Origin: Clostridium sp. CAG:440
GTDB taxonomy: Bacteria; Bacillota; Clostridia; TANB77; CAG-508
Reading direction: 5' to 3'
NCBI GenBank assembly: GCA_000437215.1
Contig: FR898643.1
Location: forward strand, 1-45,591
Length of the DNA stretch: 45,591 nucleotides
Shown: piece after piece, positions 7,273-15,433 of the stretch
Layout of the letters: each line of letters starts with the position of its first letter
How positions within the stretch are numbered: position 1 is the first letter of the stretch
Notes under the pieces: generated by a model
The model's database searches: none
Told to the model about the DNA's origin: nothing
What the model saw: the letters and a program-made list of their open reading frames with translations, nothing else
Made by a program: the position numbers and the translations under genes

Positions 7273-9588
7273 TTGCCAAAAAAAGTAGAAAACAAAAATG
7301 ATGAAATATTAAATAAATTAGAGTATTTAGGTTTAGATTTGGACAAATTACCCAAAGCTATAACTAACTTTGAAGAACTAGAATACAGAATTCCAAAATT
7401 TTATGAAGAAAATAAATATAGGCAGTATAGGTATGTGGATGTAAAAGATATACAAATTTTAATTACACCTACAAATAGATTAGATGAGTTAGAAGAAAAA
7501 TATAAAAAAGCAAGTCCCATTTTTGACTATTTAGATAATAAAACAGAAGAAAATTATGCAAAACATGCAAAATTTTTAGAAATGCTAAAAAATGTAAAAA
7601 TAGAAGATATAGAACAAATAGAAGAAGAGCAAAAAAAATTAAATAAACAAATTCCATTTAAAGTTAAATTTGCATCAAACTATTTATGGCAAATATATTA
7701 TTCGAAAAATACAGATAAGTATTTTATGTTAGTTCCAACAGAAGATGCACAGTATGCAGCATTTTTCTATATATTAAAAAAGAAATTAGAAAAAGGAAGA
7801 ACGGCTAAAATATTTGTACCAATAAATGGAGTAGAATATACAACAACATATTTAAAAAAATCTGAATTTCAGGACATAGAAAACTACATGTGGCTATTTA
7901 CAAAAGATTGGCCATTAGTATATGAAGTGTTTGATAAAAAAGATAACTTAAGTATAGAAATCGTTGGTGAAACTAGAGTATATGAAAAAATAAAAAGTAA
8001 ATATAATATTAAATTAGAAAGTAAAGAAGAAGCGTGCAATTTTTATAAATTAATAAAAGCAATGTTTATATTACAAACTGATTTGCCAAATTACTATAAC
8101 TTTCAAACAAATATATCAAAAGAAGGCGGAATAGAATTTTATACAGAAAATAGAAAAATAGAATATAAAGATATACCAAAATGGCTTAAAGAAGAGTATA
8201 TTTTATGTAATGAAAAGAAAAAACAAAAAAATAAGCAAATTGAAACAAATTCACAAAAATTAGAAGACTTAAAAACACAATCTGTCTTATTAGAAATGGA
8301 ATATGTTGAAAAAGAAAAACAAATATCAACATTTTTAGAATGTAGAAAAACATTTTTTGGAAGAGTAAAATACTATTTTAAATACAGTAAAGCTAAGAAA
8401 AATAAAAAAGTAGAAAATGAAGTAAAAGAAGAAATAAAAAATCAAGAAGACAAAATTAAAGAAATAGAAAATGACAACATACAAGATAAAATAAAAGACC
8501 ATTATACCATAGAAGAGTTAATGCAAAATTATAAAGAATATGAATTGAAAGAAAACAACTTAAAAAATATAATAATGGATATAAATGCATTAAAACTAAA
8601 AAATAAAAATCTAGAAAAGAAAATAGAAAATGCAAGTATATACATAAAAGATATAGACAGCCATAAGAAAAGCATATTTGAATTTTGGAAATACAGTAAT
8701 AAAGATGAAGTGTCTCAGCTTCCAGAAGGAGAAGCAGAAGAAATAAATGTAGTAAAGAAAATAACAAAGGTGTTTGATTATGACGAAGATATAGAATATT
8801 TTGGAAAAAAATATGACAGATTACTTAGAAAAGAATTAACTCAAGATGAATCTGATGCACTATTTATTACAAATACAAATGTAATAGATTTATTAAATCA
8901 AATAAAAACAAACACACTAGAACCAAAAGAATTAGAAAACTATTTAAAAATGCTAAAAAAAGAGGCAATAGAGCAAAAGTCCTTATTAGACAATGAAGAA
9001 TTTGATATATTTGGTGGTATAGCTGATGACAGTACAAAAATAAAGAAAATAAAAGATAAAAAGCATAGAGAACTTCCAAAAGACAAATTCAAAATTTTAG
9101 ATATCAACAAAAATACAAAACAAATTGGATTTAAATTGATATTAGAGCAAATTATAGATAATATAAAAAATTCATTAGAAAAAAGCAAAGTAGAAGAAGA
9201 TATGGCAATATATAAAGCGATAGCAGATGGAGATATAAATAAAGAAAATATAAACATTTTTAATATTAATCCAGAAATAGAAATAGAAGAAAAACTAAAA
9301 GATACTGTAAATAGTATTAATTTATATAAAATAAATATAAATGGTATAATAAATGCAATACCATTTACCAATATTATTTTTTATGATAATCAAAACAAAA
9401 CATTGCCAATTGGTATGGATTTATCAACAAAAATATTAATTGACTTAAATAAATTAGAATTAGAAGAGGTAAATACAAATTCATTTAATATTGCATATTT
9501 TGAAAATGAAAAAGATGAATTTTCAAAAGTTTATATAAAACATATAAAATTGATAGAGTATAATATAAAAACTGCTAAAGAAAAGTAA
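7273..9588 (+). CDS. Large coiled-coil protein of unknown function
   Basis: The product has about 771 residues and belongs to no family I recognise. It has no signal peptide or transmembrane segment and is therefore probably cytoplasmic. Roughly residues 320-470 are very rich in Lys, Glu and Asn in heptad-like patterns, suggesting long coiled coils. The N-terminal 300 and C-terminal 250 residues look globular. The start is probably TTG at 7273, 8 bases after GGAG. The upstream in-frame ATG at 7255 overlaps that ribosome binding site. Codon use matches the core genes, so it does not look recently acquired. Its position between two wall-active enzymes may hint at envelope biology, but that is weak. 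Confidence 0.75.
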   Translation: MPKKVENKNDEILNKLEYLGLDLDKLPKAITNFEELEYRIPKFYEENKYRQYRYVDVKDIQILITPTNRLDELEEKYKKASPIFDYLDNKTEENYAKHAKFLEMLKNVKIEDIEQIEEEQKKLNKQIPFKVKFASNYLWQIYYSKNTDKYFMLVPTEDAQYAAFFYILKKKLEKGRTAKIFVPINGVEYTTTYLKKSEFQDIENYMWLFTKDWPLVYEVFDKKDNLSIEIVGETRVYEKIKSKYNIKLESKEEACNFYKLIKAMFILQTDLPNYYNFQTNISKEGGIEFYTENRKIEYKDIPKWLKEEYILCNEKKKQKNKQIETNSQKLEDLKTQSVLLEMEYVEKEKQISTFLECRKTFFGRVKYYFKYSKAKKNKKVENEVKEEIKNQEDKIKEIENDNIQDKIKDHYTIEELMQNYKEYELKENNLKNIIMDINALKLKNKNLEKKIENASIYIKDIDSHKKSIFEFWKYSNKDEVSQLPEGEAEEINVVKKITKVFDYDEDIEYFGKKYDRLLRKELTQDESDALFITNTNVIDLLNQIKTNTLEPKELENYLKMLKKEAIEQKSLLDNEEFDIFGGIADDSTKIKKIKDKKHRELPKDKFKILDINKNTKQIGFKLILEQIIDNIKNSLEKSKVEEDMAIYKAIADGDINKENINIFNINPEIEIEEKLKDTVNSINLYKININGIINAIPFTNIIFYDNQNKTLPIGMDLSTKILIDLNKLELEEVNTNSFNIAYFENEKDEFSKVYIKHIKLIEYNIKTAKEK

Positions 9589-9598
9589 ATATCAAAAC

Positions 9599-9645
9599 AA
9601 ACCTTTTTTGCATAATATATTAAAAATATGCAAAGGAGGTTTTTT
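9599..9645 (+). promoter_or_regulatory. Hairpin burying the lysozyme ribosome binding site; possible overlapping terminator
   Basis: The segment 9599-9614 pairs with 9627-9642, matching at 14 of 16 positions. The 3' arm contains the AAAGGAGG ribosome binding site (9632-9639) and is followed by six T running directly into the ATG at 9646. The same hairpin could act as a weak intrinsic terminator for the upstream gene or block ribosome access to the lysozyme gene. Confidence 0.6.
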
Positions 9646-10905
9646 ATGTATAAAAAAATACAAAAAATGATTGTGATTTTTTCAATTTTATTTGTTACAA
9701 TATTTTTAGGAAAATATCATACATATGCATTAACGCCAGCTTCAAACGAAATATATGATGGAATAGATGTTAGTGATTGGCAAGGGTACATAAATTATAG
9801 TGAAGTAAAAAATAGCGGAATACAAATTGTATATATAAAAGCAAGTCAAGGGACATCAATAAAAGATCCCTATTTTGATATAAATTATGAAAATGCAAAG
9901 GCAAATGGACTAAAAGTAGGCTTTTATCATTTCTTAGAAGCTACAAACACAGAAGAAGCCAAACAAGAAGCTAATTTTTTTGCATCAGTTATATCAGGAA
10001 AAGAACCAGACTGTAAACTTGCAATGGATTATGAACAATTTAATGGTTCTGGAGTAGAAGAAATAAATAATATCTCAAAAGTATTTTTAGAAAATGTAAA
10101 AATGTTAACACAAAAAGAGGTAATAATATACAGTGATTTATCTAATGCTAAAAATACTTTTGGAACTGAACTTGCAAATAATTATCAATTATGGCTTGCA
10201 TATTATGGAAATTATAATGGATTATATAATGTAAATTCTAATTGGAATTATTGGATTGGTGTTCAATATGAAGATAGGGGCTATATAAACGGAATAAATG
10301 GCTATGTGGATAGAGATAAATTTACAAGAGATATTTTTTTAAGTGACACAAGTAAAATACCAAACACAGAAAATAATTTAGATAACATTAATACTAAAAG
10401 TATAGCTTATAGAGTTGAAAGAGGAGATACATTATGGGCTATTGCCAGAAAATATGGAACAAGTGTAGGAGAAATTACAAGTGTAAATAATATAGAAAAT
10501 CCTAATTTAATATATCCAGGACAAATTTTAAGAATTGTAACAAATACTAAAGTTGAAGGAAACGAAACAATGGGAACTGGCAGTATAATTTATACAGTAA
10601 AAAGAGGTGATACTTTAAGTAAAATTGCAGTTATGTATGGAGTTACTGTTAATCAAATAGTAGATTTAAATAATATACAAAATCCAAATTTAATTTATCC
10701 AGGAGAACATTTAAGGATAACGTCTATTTCAATGCCTATTTATAGTAAAAAAGAATATAATGAATATAAAAAATATGTAGTTAGAAGAGGGGATTCTTTA
10801 TGGAGAATTGCTAGATGGTATGGAGTAAGCATTGATTATTTAGTTAATTTAAATAATATAAAAAATCCCGGACTTATATACCCAGGACAAATAATTTATA
10901 TTTAA
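9646..10905 (+). CDS. Secreted GH25 lysozyme with three LysM repeats
   Basis: The product is a cell-wall hydrolase of 419 residues. It has an N-terminal signal peptide (about 1-28, KK-rich then hydrophobic). A glycoside hydrolase 25 domain starts at GIDVSDWQG (Asp41) and has the catalytic pair in AMDYE (Asp128, Glu130). Three LysM peptidoglycan-binding repeats at about 254-297, 315-358 and 376-419 each end in a YPG motif. The ATG at 9646 follows a perfect AAAGGAGG by 6 bases; an earlier in-frame ATG at 9628 lies inside the hairpin arm and is unlikely. It is probably a housekeeping autolysin or muramidase. It converges with the minus-strand gene at 10971. Confidence 0.92.
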   Translation: MYKKIQKMIVIFSILFVTIFLGKYHTYALTPASNEIYDGIDVSDWQGYINYSEVKNSGIQIVYIKASQGTSIKDPYFDINYENAKANGLKVGFYHFLEATNTEEAKQEANFFASVISGKEPDCKLAMDYEQFNGSGVEEINNISKVFLENVKMLTQKEVIIYSDLSNAKNTFGTELANNYQLWLAYYGNYNGLYNVNSNWNYWIGVQYEDRGYINGINGYVDRDKFTRDIFLSDTSKIPNTENNLDNINTKSIAYRVERGDTLWAIARKYGTSVGEITSVNNIENPNLIYPGQILRIVTNTKVEGNETMGTGSIIYTVKRGDTLSKIAVMYGVTVNQIVDLNNIQNPNLIYPGEHLRITSISMPIYSKKEYNEYKKYVVRRGDSLWRIARWYGVSIDYLVNLNNIKNPGLIYPGQIIYI

Positions 10906-10927
10906 TTTGAGATCATAAAGAAAAATA

Positions 10928-10969
10928 AAAAACAAAAATAAATCTCGTACGAGATTTATTTTTGTTTTT
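10928..10969. terminator. Bidirectional terminator
   Basis: A perfect palindrome of 21-bp arms is centred between 10948 and 10949 (core CTCGTACGAG) with A/T tracts at both ends. It serves the lysozyme gene on the plus strand and the convergent small membrane protein gene on the minus strand. Confidence 0.9.
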
Positions 10970-10970
10970 G

Positions 10971-11333
10971 TTAATTATTATTTTTGCTATTGTTGGTTTT
11001 ACATAAACACTGACCAAATGTCATGATCTGATATGCAACATAAAAGTCTACATTAAACAATTTGGTAGCTCCCCATGTTGCAAACAGTGTAATGACAATT
11101 TCAACAGCTGTAATTAAAATAGAGATGAAAGAAACACCGCAAGATAATGCTGCAAATTCAAATCCATTAGTTAGACCAAGGATTATTGCAATAGCAATTA
11201 AAAGAGCAATGATAAGTACGTTGAGTCCAATGTGGATATACAAGAATGCTTTTCCCTGTTCTGCCCAACCAAGGTTTTGAACCAAGAAACTCAAACCAAA
11301 GCAAATGAACCATATTGCGAATTTTTTTAACAT
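10971..11333 (-). CDS. Small integral membrane protein, unknown
   Basis: The protein has 120 residues and at least three hydrophobic segments (about 3-20, 27-55 and 65-90), ending in an Asn/Lys/Ser-rich tail. No family was recognised. The start is the ATG at 11333, preceded by TGGAGGA (11341-11347); the longer reading from 11348 would begin inside that ribosome binding site. It has its own promoter at 11453-11481. Its GC content and codon choice are higher than the core genes to the left, which marks the start of the accessory island. Confidence 0.65.
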   Translation of the reverse strand: MLKKFAIWFICFGLSFLVQNLGWAEQGKAFLYIHIGLNVLIIALLIAIAIILGLTNGFEFAALSCGVSFISILITAVEIVITLFATWGATKLFNVDFYVAYQIMTFGQCLCKTNNSKNNN

Positions 11334-11348
11334 AATAATGTCCTCCAT

Positions 11349-11651
11349 TTTTATATTGTTGTTTTTTCTTTATGCTAAAACTAAAAAGTAAGAGGTAAAC
11401 TTCCTCCACAATTCAGTGAATACAGGAATTAAATAAAAAATTTTATACATTAATTATAACACATTTCTTAACATAATTCAAATTTTACGAAAATCTTGGA
11501 TTTTATTGATGAAACATTTTTTTAATATTGAAATAATTTCCAAATTAAATATAAAAATTTACAAAAAAAATAGAAATGAAAAGTGTGAATTTTCATTTAT
11601 ATTTAACAGAATCTAACATAATAAATAGTTAGACAATTAAATTTTTTTAGG
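11349..11651. other. AT-rich intergenic stretch
   Basis: About 300 bases without a credible gene. It holds the minus-strand promoter and roughly 110-nt leader of the small membrane protein and, further right, AT-rich DNA downstream of the tRNA-Leu gene. No repeat or further RNA gene was recognised. Confidence 0.5.
11453..11481 (-). promoter_or_regulatory. SigA-type promoter for the small membrane protein
   Basis: On the minus strand, -35 TTGAAT (11476-11481) and -10 TATAAT (11453-11458) are separated by 17 bases. They point at the gene ending at 10971. Confidence 0.6.
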
Positions 11652-11734
11652 TGGTACCGATGGTGGGACTCGAACCCACATGGTTTCCCGCATGATTTTG
11701 AGTCATGTGCGTCTACCAATTCCGCCACATCGGC
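11652..11734 (-). tRNA. tRNA-Leu (anticodon CAA)
   Basis: This is a class II tRNA with a long variable arm. Acceptor GCCGATG pairs with CATCGGT, discriminator A, and CCA is encoded. The anticodon loop CTCAAAA gives CAA (plus-strand 11698-11700), reading TTG. It borders the accessory island; a decayed tyrosine integrase lies 1.3 kb away, and tRNA genes are common integration sites. Confidence 0.93.
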
Positions 11735-11791
11735 ATTTGCAAATAATATATTAACACAAACAAAAAAAAAAGTCTATATTTTATTTGAAAT

Positions 11792-12178
11792 TTATAAAAG
11801 AAAAATATTTAACTGTCGTATTTTTATTGCTTTTTTTCCATAATTTTTCTCACTTTCATATCCTCTACCGGATACAAGAAACCTGTCAGGCTCACACGAA
11901 ATAGATCCTTTTCCGTACCATGTGACGTAGAGTCCATGAGCCTTGGCGATGCCATAGATTTTTTTCAGCAACTGTTCAGATTCAGACTTCTCATACTGGA
12001 GCGCAGCAAGAAAATTTTCATCACAGATTTCACTACATAAATACACCACTGGGGCAGATTTTTTTGAACATTTTGATAGAATACGAAAATAAATATTAAA
12101 TTTTATGGATAATGCCCAGCCAACTAGCTGTTGACTGGGCATTGAAACATCGAAATCATGGTATTTACTTATCTTCAT
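11792..12178 (-). CDS. Hypothetical ORF, probably a gene fragment
   Basis: A 128-codon frame overlaps the end of the lipoprotein gene by 14 bases. Its first 25 codons run through a strong hairpin that looks like the lipoprotein gene's terminator, and no ribosome binding site precedes its ATG. The later part (from about codon 40, near KKSAPVVYLCSE, through GYESEKNYGKKA) has balanced codon use and looks like real former coding sequence. I read it as a truncated 3' end of a lost gene, not an intact gene. No family was recognised. Confidence 0.35.
   Translation of the reverse strand: MKISKYHDFDVSMPSQQLVGWALSIKFNIYFRILSKCSKKSAPVVYLCSEICDENFLAALQYEKSESEQLLKKIYGIAKAHGLYVTWYGKGSISCEPDRFLVSGRGYESEKNYGKKAIKIRQLNIFLL
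12111..12143 (-). terminator. Hairpin after the lipoprotein gene
   Basis: Arms 12111-12124 and 12130-12143 pair at 13 of 14 positions with a 5-base loop. It lies 22 bases beyond the lipoprotein stop codon on the minus strand. The stem is GC-rich for this genome but lacks a clean T-run, so it may stabilise the 3' end more than terminate. Confidence 0.55.
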
Positions 12179-12830
12179 ATTCTACAGGTATCAGAAATTC
12201 ATCCAAAACTGATACAACATGGTAAAAGTCTTCATCAGCATATTTAACAAGTACATCATAAACTACTTGCATTTTATTAGCATATACATTACCATGCTTA
12301 ACTAAGTTTTTTTCAGTAAGTCTTTCCTCAGTTATAGAGCCAGAACCATAAGAACCGCATACAAACGTCCATCCATCAATTAAATCTTTGCTGAAACCTT
12401 CTACAGCAAATTTATTCTGATACTGGTACTTGTCGCTTATAAAAAAGCCATCCTGCGATATCCCATGGTAGGAATCATCCATGTTATCTTGTGAAAGGCC
12501 GTCAAGTTGTGGATCTGTAGATTTTAGAGACATGTCTATGTGAACATGCTCAATCAATACTGTTGCACCTTCTGGAACATTTATAACTTCAGCCGTCATA
12601 TTGATTACTTTGGAGTCTGTTATTCTCCATCTACTTAAATCATAATCGCCTGTATTGTAGGTAGTTATGAATTCAAGCCCTTCAATTTCATGTGTTTTCT
12701 CCAAAGTGCTTCCCTTAAGAGTATTAAGAACCTCCAAGTTCTTCTCTTCTGGAACAGTTTCCACATTCATGCATCCAGTTAGACTAAATGCAAGCACAAC
12801 CACTAATATTAATGCTAAATACCGTTTCAT
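12165..12830 (-). CDS. Secreted lipoprotein, unknown function
   Basis: The product has 221 residues. It has a classic lipoprotein signal peptide: MKRY, a hydrophobic core, then the lipobox LTGC with Cys20 as the lipidated residue. The mature part is acidic and probably a beta-rich extracellular domain; no catalytic motif was recognised. AAGGAG lies just before the ATG. Codon use includes more C/G third positions than core genes, in line with acquisition. No partner transporter lies beside it, so it is unlikely to be an ABC substrate-binding protein. Confidence 0.8.
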   Translation of the reverse strand: MKRYLALILVVVLAFSLTGCMNVETVPEEKNLEVLNTLKGSTLEKTHEIEGLEFITTYNTGDYDLSRWRITDSKVINMTAEVINVPEGATVLIEHVHIDMSLKSTDPQLDGLSQDNMDDSYHGISQDGFFISDKYQYQNKFAVEGFSKDLIDGWTFVCGSYGSGSITEERLTEKNLVKHGNVYANKMQVVYDVLVKYADEDFYHVVSVLDEFLIPVEYEDK

Positions 12831-13031
12831 ATATTCTCCTTATCCTCTTAGCAGAATACTGAAATATCAGCATTCTATACTAAAATGGTACATTTATTAT
12901 ATTTCGCTGTACCCACGAATATTATAATTTAATTATACTACAATTTTACATAAAAATCAAATCTTGATTCTATCGATATATATAATAAATAGTACAAATA
13001 ATATCTATAATAAAGCAAATAAGGCAATGAG

Positions 13032-13118
13032 ATGAAAGATATTACAATATAGTTAGGTCATTCTAGTTATAATACTATAGCAAACATATACACTCATATA
13101 GATGTAGAAGCAAAATAA
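13032..13118 (+). pseudogene. C-terminal remnant of a tyrosine recombinase (integrase)
   Basis: The frame reads MKDITI, a TAG stop, then LGHSSYNTIANIYTH and a short tail to TAA. LGHSS followed by NIYTHI with the nucleophile Tyr is the C-terminal box of phage-type integrases. The TAG probably replaced a Gln codon. Everything upstream of this piece, including the catalytic core, is gone. It is a scar of an earlier integration event near the tRNA-Leu(CAA) gene. Confidence 0.85.
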
Positions 13119-13144
13119 AAATTGTTAGAAATATTAGAAAATAA

Positions 13145-13178
13145 AAAATCCTTATTTAAGCCACTAAATAAAGATTTT
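13145..13178 (+). terminator. Terminator behind the integrase remnant
   Basis: Arms 13145-13158 and 13165-13178 pair at 13 of 14 positions and end in TTTT. It was presumably the integrase gene's terminator. Confidence 0.6.
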
Positions 13179-13232
13179 ATAAAAATGAAATTAAGTATTT
13201 AAATTTTGGGGATGTAGAAAATATATAATAAG

Positions 13233-13340
13233 TTGAATGATAATGAAAAATATTTACATGACTTAAATCCAGATAAAAGAAATAGAATGGAAAGATTTTA
13301 TGATTGGGAAAAAATGATAAAAGAATTATATAAAATTTAG
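13233..13340 (+). pseudogene. 36-codon orphan frame, possible gene fragment
   Basis: A frame from TTG 13233 to TAG 13340 encodes a charged peptide containing NPDKRNRMERFYDWEKM. The amino-acid composition looks protein-like, but there is no ribosome binding site and stops lie just upstream. It may be the end of a decayed element gene. Confidence 0.3.
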
Positions 13341-13358
13341 CATATATATGTTTTAAGG

Positions 13359-13380
13359 AGATTCCATCTGGAATCTTCTT
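13359..13380 (+). terminator. Short terminator hairpin
   Basis: AGATTCCA (13359-13366) pairs perfectly with TGGAATCT (13369-13376) with a two-base loop and a pyrimidine-rich tail. It closes off the decayed element region. Confidence 0.5.
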
Positions 13381-13433
13381 TGCCTATTTAAAAAAATTTA
13401 CTAATAATATAAGTTTAAAATATTGCATAATTA

Positions 13434-13462
13434 TAGACAGTTTAATACATTTGTGATATAAT
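13434..13462 (+). promoter_or_regulatory. SigA-type promoter of the HD cassette
   Basis: TAGACA (13434-13439) and TATAAT (13457-13462) are 17 bases apart. The leader to the ATG at 13547 is about 80 nt and includes a small CTCC-TTGG-GGAG hairpin of unknown meaning. Confidence 0.65.
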
Positions 13463-13546
13463 TTTTATGTTAATTTTTTGTAATCTCCTTGGGGAGTTCA
13501 CATATAAAACCACAGGCAACACAATAATTATTGAAGGAGGACACAT

Positions 13547-14212
13547 ATGAAAGAAACCAAATTAAAAAATGCAATGAGATTTTATCTTTTAGCTACTCAG
13601 TTGAAATACAAAATCAGAAGTGGATGGGATGAAAAACATTGGAATGTAAGCAAAGAACGAGTAGAAAGCATTGCTGAACATGTATATGGTACATGTATTC
13701 TAGCAATAAGCTTAGATTCAGAGTTCCAATATTATATTGACTTGAATAAAGTCATAAAGATGTTGGTAATTCATGAATTGGGCGAAGTTGTTATCGGAGA
13801 CATTACTCCGTTTGACAATATTTCAAAAGAAGAAAAGTTGAGAATTGAGCATGAAGCAATCATCAAAGTTATTGGTGATTTGGTAAAGAAAGATGAGCTT
13901 ATTTCTTTGTTATCTGAGTTTGACGAAAGAAAAACCAGAGAAGCAATATTTGCATATCATTGTGATAAATTAGAGGCCGACCTTCAGTCGAAAGTATATC
14001 AAGATATGGGATGTCATCATTCTTTAGATGACCAGGATAACAACGTTGTATTTAAAAATGCCAAAGCTCAGCAAATGGTAGCAGATGGCGCAAAAACTGC
14101 TTTTGATATCTGGTATGAATGGGATAAAAGCATTTATGCTGATGATGAAGTATTTGCTCAAATGCTGGATTTTGCAAATGAACACAATACTCAGAAAAGC
14201 GACATTTTTTAA
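13547..14212 (+). CDS. HD-domain hydrolase (YfbR/HDDC2-like)
   Basis: The product has 221 residues and the pattern of metal-dependent HD phosphohydrolases of the 5'-deoxynucleotidase type: AEHVYG (His45), IHELGE (His76, Glu77) followed by VIGDITPFD, and HCDKLEADLQ (Asp140). The usual HD doublet is HE here, so metal binding may differ. Members of this group dephosphorylate deoxynucleoside monophosphates. A good GAAGGAGG precedes the ATG. The gene is cotranscribed with the 143-residue gene 14 bases downstream. Codon use is distinctly less AT-biased than in the core genes, a sign of transfer. Confidence 0.8.
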   Translation: MKETKLKNAMRFYLLATQLKYKIRSGWDEKHWNVSKERVESIAEHVYGTCILAISLDSEFQYYIDLNKVIKMLVIHELGEVVIGDITPFDNISKEEKLRIEHEAIIKVIGDLVKKDELISLLSEFDERKTREAIFAYHCDKLEADLQSKVYQDMGCHHSLDDQDNNVVFKNAKAQQMVADGAKTAFDIWYEWDKSIYADDEVFAQMLDFANEHNTQKSDIF

Positions 14213-14226
14213 GAGGAGGTTTTCTT

Positions 14227-14658
14227 ATGTCAAAAGAATGTAAACGGGATTTCAAAGTAAACCAAACAGTATATCTGGTTGATTACTGGGGAACGAACAA
14301 TGGAACGCAAGCTTTTGAAGCTGAGGCTAAAATTTTGCAGGTCGATGAAGAAAACAAAACCTTTGATGCTGTTTTGTATGGAGATACATACAAGAGATAC
14401 AGCTTCGAAGACTATGGACGTTTGATCTTTGATACTGCAAAAGAAGCAAATGAAGCAGCAGGTAAGTTGCCAAAACCCAAGTCGGTTGTATACCAGAAAA
14501 TCGGTAAGCGCGTTTATAAAAAAACGGTTTCCGGTATCAACGAACACTATGTTGACAATGTCTATGATTTGATTATTAGGTTGAATAAAGGAAAAGATGT
14601 CTCTACAAAAGAGATTGGCATTTCTATATTTCTTAATGAATCGGATGCAAGACAATAA
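14227..14658 (+). CDS. Hypothetical protein paired with the HD hydrolase
   Basis: The product has 143 residues, is soluble, and lacks a signal peptide or membrane segment. The N-terminal 70 residues (near NQTVYLVDYWGTNNG and YKRYSFEDYGRLIF) resemble a small beta-barrel, and the C-terminal half is basic then charged. No family was recognised. AAGAGGAGG lies before the ATG, and a terminator follows, so it and the HD gene form a two-gene unit with shared foreign codon use. They may work together, but no function can be assigned. Confidence 0.65.
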   Translation: MSKECKRDFKVNQTVYLVDYWGTNNGTQAFEAEAKILQVDEENKTFDAVLYGDTYKRYSFEDYGRLIFDTAKEANEAAGKLPKPKSVVYQKIGKRVYKKTVSGINEHYVDNVYDLIIRLNKGKDVSTKEIGISIFLNESDARQ

Positions 14659-14671
14659 AAAGCAAACAAAA

Positions 14672-14704
14672 AGGATTCTCCATGGTTTTGGGGAGTCTTT
14701 TTTG
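14672..14704 (+). terminator. Terminator of the HD cassette
   Basis: GGATTCTCCA pairs with the later TGGGGAGTC (with G-T pairs) and is followed by six T. It closes the two-gene unit. Confidence 0.7.
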
Positions 14705-14708
14705 CTGT

Positions 14709-15090
14709 TTATCTAAAATATCTATTTCTATTTTTTACCTTAACGTTATTATTTTCTTCTTTACTAATTTCTTTAATATTATCTTTCATTCGTAAAGTGC
14801 TATTTTCAATAAAATTACATAGTTTAATATCTTTTTTAGTTTATCTATTTTAAGGGCTAATTTTTGAATCTCGGAGCAAATAAACTGACATTTTTCAAAG
14901 ATTTTAAGCCTTTTGTGTTTTCTCCATAAATTTTCTCTTAATCCTTTTAGTTCAACTATGTTTTTAATAAAAGAATTTTACTATCTGAATTTAATTTATC
15001 TTTATACTTGATATTAAAGAATAATTTCATTGGTATTTGATAATATAAATGTTCAAAACATTCATTAGCTTTATATGGTATAAATTCCAT
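14709..15090 (-). pseudogene. Frameshifted remnant, probably the C-terminus of a relaxase
   Basis: On the minus strand, an ATG at 15090 opens MEFIPYKANECFEHLYYQ and runs 44 codons to a TAG. Coding resumes in another frame (VELKGLRENLWRKHKRLKIF and a Leu/Lys coiled coil) and shifts again to a third frame ending NRYFR at 14709. Together this resembles the C-terminal region of relaxase/mobilization proteins, where a basic LRKEVKLCEDI-like stretch precedes a coiled coil. At least two frameshifts make it non-functional. The family call is tentative. Confidence 0.5.
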
Positions 15091-15137
15091 TTTCTAACCA
15101 TTGTAAAATAGGGGAATTTGCTCAAATAACACAAAAA

Positions 15138-15172
15138 AATACAGGTTAGAAATTTGATTTCTAATCTGTATT
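15138..15172. terminator. Hairpin near the left edge of the mobile element
   Basis: Fifteen-base arms about 15138-15152 and 15158-15172 pair almost perfectly with a short AT loop. T-rich sequence follows only weakly. It may be a terminator for the decayed minus-strand gene or mark the edge of the element. The 150 bases to its right hold nothing recognisable. Confidence 0.45.
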
Positions 15173-15321
15173 CTTGGTGCCAACGAAGTAGTTATCTACA
15201 ACTTTTTTGCTCTCTTGACGATTGATACAAATATCAATCAATTTATTAAAGTATATCATATTTTTTATAAATTGCAATAAATTTCTTCAAAAAAGTTACC
15301 ACAAAATCTTGTTCTTAAGTG

Positions 15322-15350
15322 TTGATTTTTATTATTTCCCATGCTATACT
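15322..15350 (+). promoter_or_regulatory. Promoter of the type I toxin mRNA
   Basis: TTGATT (15322-15327) and TATACT (15345-15350) are spaced by 17 bases. Transcription should begin near 15357, at the ATAGGAAATGG box. Confidence 0.65.
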
Positions 15351-15433
15351 ATTTAACATAGGAAATGGGAATAAGCAGATGTGGTTTGCCACTTTTAATC
15401 CACAACTTATGTTGTGAGTGAGGAGGTGGTACT

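Larger units (their letters stand above)
12831..13546. other. Decayed region between lipoprotein and HD cassette
   Basis: About 700 bases with no intact gene. It holds the lipoprotein upstream region, an integrase remnant (13032-13118) with its terminator, a 36-codon orphan frame (13233-13340), a second terminator (13359-13380), and the promoter and leader of the HD hydrolase gene. This pattern is the wreckage of an older integrative element. Confidence 0.6.

Noticed and set aside
9628..9645. ATG at 9628 as lysozyme start
   Set aside because: It lies in the hairpin arm before the ribosome binding site; ATG 9646 gives a proper signal peptide.
13470..13546. Riboswitch in the HD cassette leader
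   Set aside because: Only one short 4-bp hairpin is visible and no known aptamer consensus was recognised.
15180..15240. Decayed tRNA next to TTGGTGCCAACGAAG
   Set aside because: The TGGTGC string resembles a tRNA 3' end on the minus strand, but no matching acceptor or anticodon arm could be drawn.
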